Notes under the pieces: model-generated
Databases searched by the model: none
The model's input: only the letters and a program-made list of their open reading frames with translations
Told to the model about the DNA's origin: nothing
From: Deltaproteobacteria bacterium
GTDB taxonomy: Bacteria; Myxococcota_A; UBA796; UBA2385
Direction of reading: 5' to 3'
Assembly (NCBI GenBank): GCA_016792625.1
Contig: JAEUKK010000155.1
Coordinates: 62,001-126,000, forward strand
DNA length: 64,000 nucleotides
In this document: piece by piece, positions 63,501 through 64,000 of the stretch
Layout of the letters: the number at the start of each line of letters is the position of its first letter
Position numbering within the stretch: position 1 is the stretch's first letter
Program-made: the position numbers and the translations under genes

Positions 63501-64000
63501 GTGTCCGCATCCCGCTTGGCCTCTTCCGGCGCCCTCGCGCTGGCCCTGACCGTCGCCCTCGCCGCGGGCTGCCCCGCGCCCCCTGATGACGCCCAGTGGG
63601 TCGTGCGCGAGGGTGATCCTGCGCCCGGCGCTGGCGCGCCACCCGCCGAGGGCGCCGCGCCGACCCCGCCGGGCCCCGGCGTTGAGGGCGGCCCACCTCC
63701 GGCTGAGGGGGGCAACTCCCCCGTGCCGCCGAGCGGCCCGCCCGAGGGCGCGCCGGGCCAACCTCCGCCCGATCAGACGATCACCCGCCCGGTGGCCACC
63801 TTCGACGCGGCCCTGGCCACGGTCAGCCTCTCGGGCACCATCGAGCCCGCCGACGCCCAAGAGGGCGTGCTGCGGCTCGATGTGATGCGCACGAACACCG
63901 GCGCCTTGCCCGAGCTGCTGCACAGCGAGGTGCTGCCCAAGGCGGGCCCCTTCTCGCTCAAGGCGCCCCCGGGCCTCGGCGAGGTGCGCCTCGTCGTCTA
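63501..64000 (+). CDS. Lipoprotein, partial (runs off the window)
   Basis: The reading frame from GTG 63501 remains open to the window end (166 complete codons). A lipoprotein signal (ALALALTVALAAGC) has a lipobox LAAGC near residue 26. The mature part opens with a Pro/Gly/Glu-rich linker of about 70 residues (for example GAPPAEGAAPTPPGPGVEGG) and then a beta-rich segment beginning TFDAALATVSLSGTIEPADA. The ribosome site is TGAGGAGCCCCCC. The family cannot be recognised from the part present; a carboxypeptidase-regulatory-like or other beta-sandwich fold is possible. Confidence 0.7.
   Translation, partial: MSASRLASSGALALALTVALAAGCPAPPDDAQWVVREGDPAPGAGAPPAEGAAPTPPGPGVEGGPPPAEGGNSPVPPSGPPEGAPGQPPPDQTITRPVATFDAALATVSLSGTIEPADAQEGVLRLDVMRTNTGALPELLHSEVLPKAGPFSLKAPPGLGEVRLVV

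Noticed and set aside
1..64000. CRISPR arrays, IS elements, integrases, rRNA and tRNA genes
   Set aside because: No regularly spaced direct repeats, transposase or recombinase motifs, rRNA-like sequence or tRNA T-loop patterns were noticed on reading both strands; a tRNAscan and rRNA search would be decisive.

Overview
The window is chromosomal DNA of very high GC from a bacterium that looks like a member of the Myxococcota (or a close deltaproteobacterial lineage). The grounds are the gene content: MopE-type Asp/Cys-rich lipoproteins with FG-GAP propellers, a surface protease with a MYXO-CTERM-like tail, a Ser/Thr kinase fused to a formylglycine-generating-enzyme fold, a caspase-like protease, and a light/B12-controlled carotenoid cluster resembling the Myxococcus carB region. 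No rRNA, tRNA, IS element, integrase or CRISPR array was seen. Most starts follow a GGAG(G) box, often with a C-run before ATG or GTG; several genes overlap by ATGA, GTGA or TTGA.

Layout. 1-4.6 kb: an off-window terminator, then a membrane adenylate cyclase divergent from a membrane protein with EF-hands and a cyclic-nucleotide-binding domain, then two tandem beta-barrel paralogues. 4.9-14.4 kb: an overlapping SUMF1/DUF2625 pair, a Kef-type antiporter, a large S8-protease-like surface protein and htpG. This stretch is bracketed by two inverted copies of a 63-bp repeat. 14.6-23.0 kb: a membrane histidine kinase divergent from a TPR protein, a uridine-kinase family protein, corA, a LysR regulator and trpS.

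23.2-30.5 kb: an ATPase-TPR membrane protein, a caspase-like protease with an unrecognised C-terminal half, and a convergent Ser/Thr kinase-SUMF1 protein. This is the best candidate here for an undescribed system (a possible regulated-death or conflict module), although function is inference only.

30.6-39.5 kb: a divergent carotenoid locus. Leftward lie crtC, a GT2 glycosyltransferase, an acyltransferase and a CrtI/CrtD-type desaturase that is open in frame into a secreted protein. Rightward lie crtE, crtB and a CarH-type B12 photoreceptor. Overlapping promoter-like sequences and repeats lie between the two arms. The encoded chemistry fits an acyclic, hydroxylated, glycosylated and acylated carotenoid (myxobacton-ester-like) under light control.

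39.5-64 kb: envelope and housekeeping genes. They are a MopE/FG-GAP lipoprotein, a GIY-YIG protein, yggL, two membrane glycosyltransferases, a lipoprotein with L-domain-like repeats, the mnmG-rsmG pair, a PEMT/ICMT-like methyltransferase, a HEAT-repeat lipoprotein, an AurF-like diiron oxygenase, a metallo-beta-lactamase-fold hydrolase, a peptidase-MA-like protease, a sulfatase-fold lipoprotein without the usual formylglycine residue, a large secreted protein of unknown function, a B12-binding radical SAM enzyme, and a lipoprotein that runs off the end.
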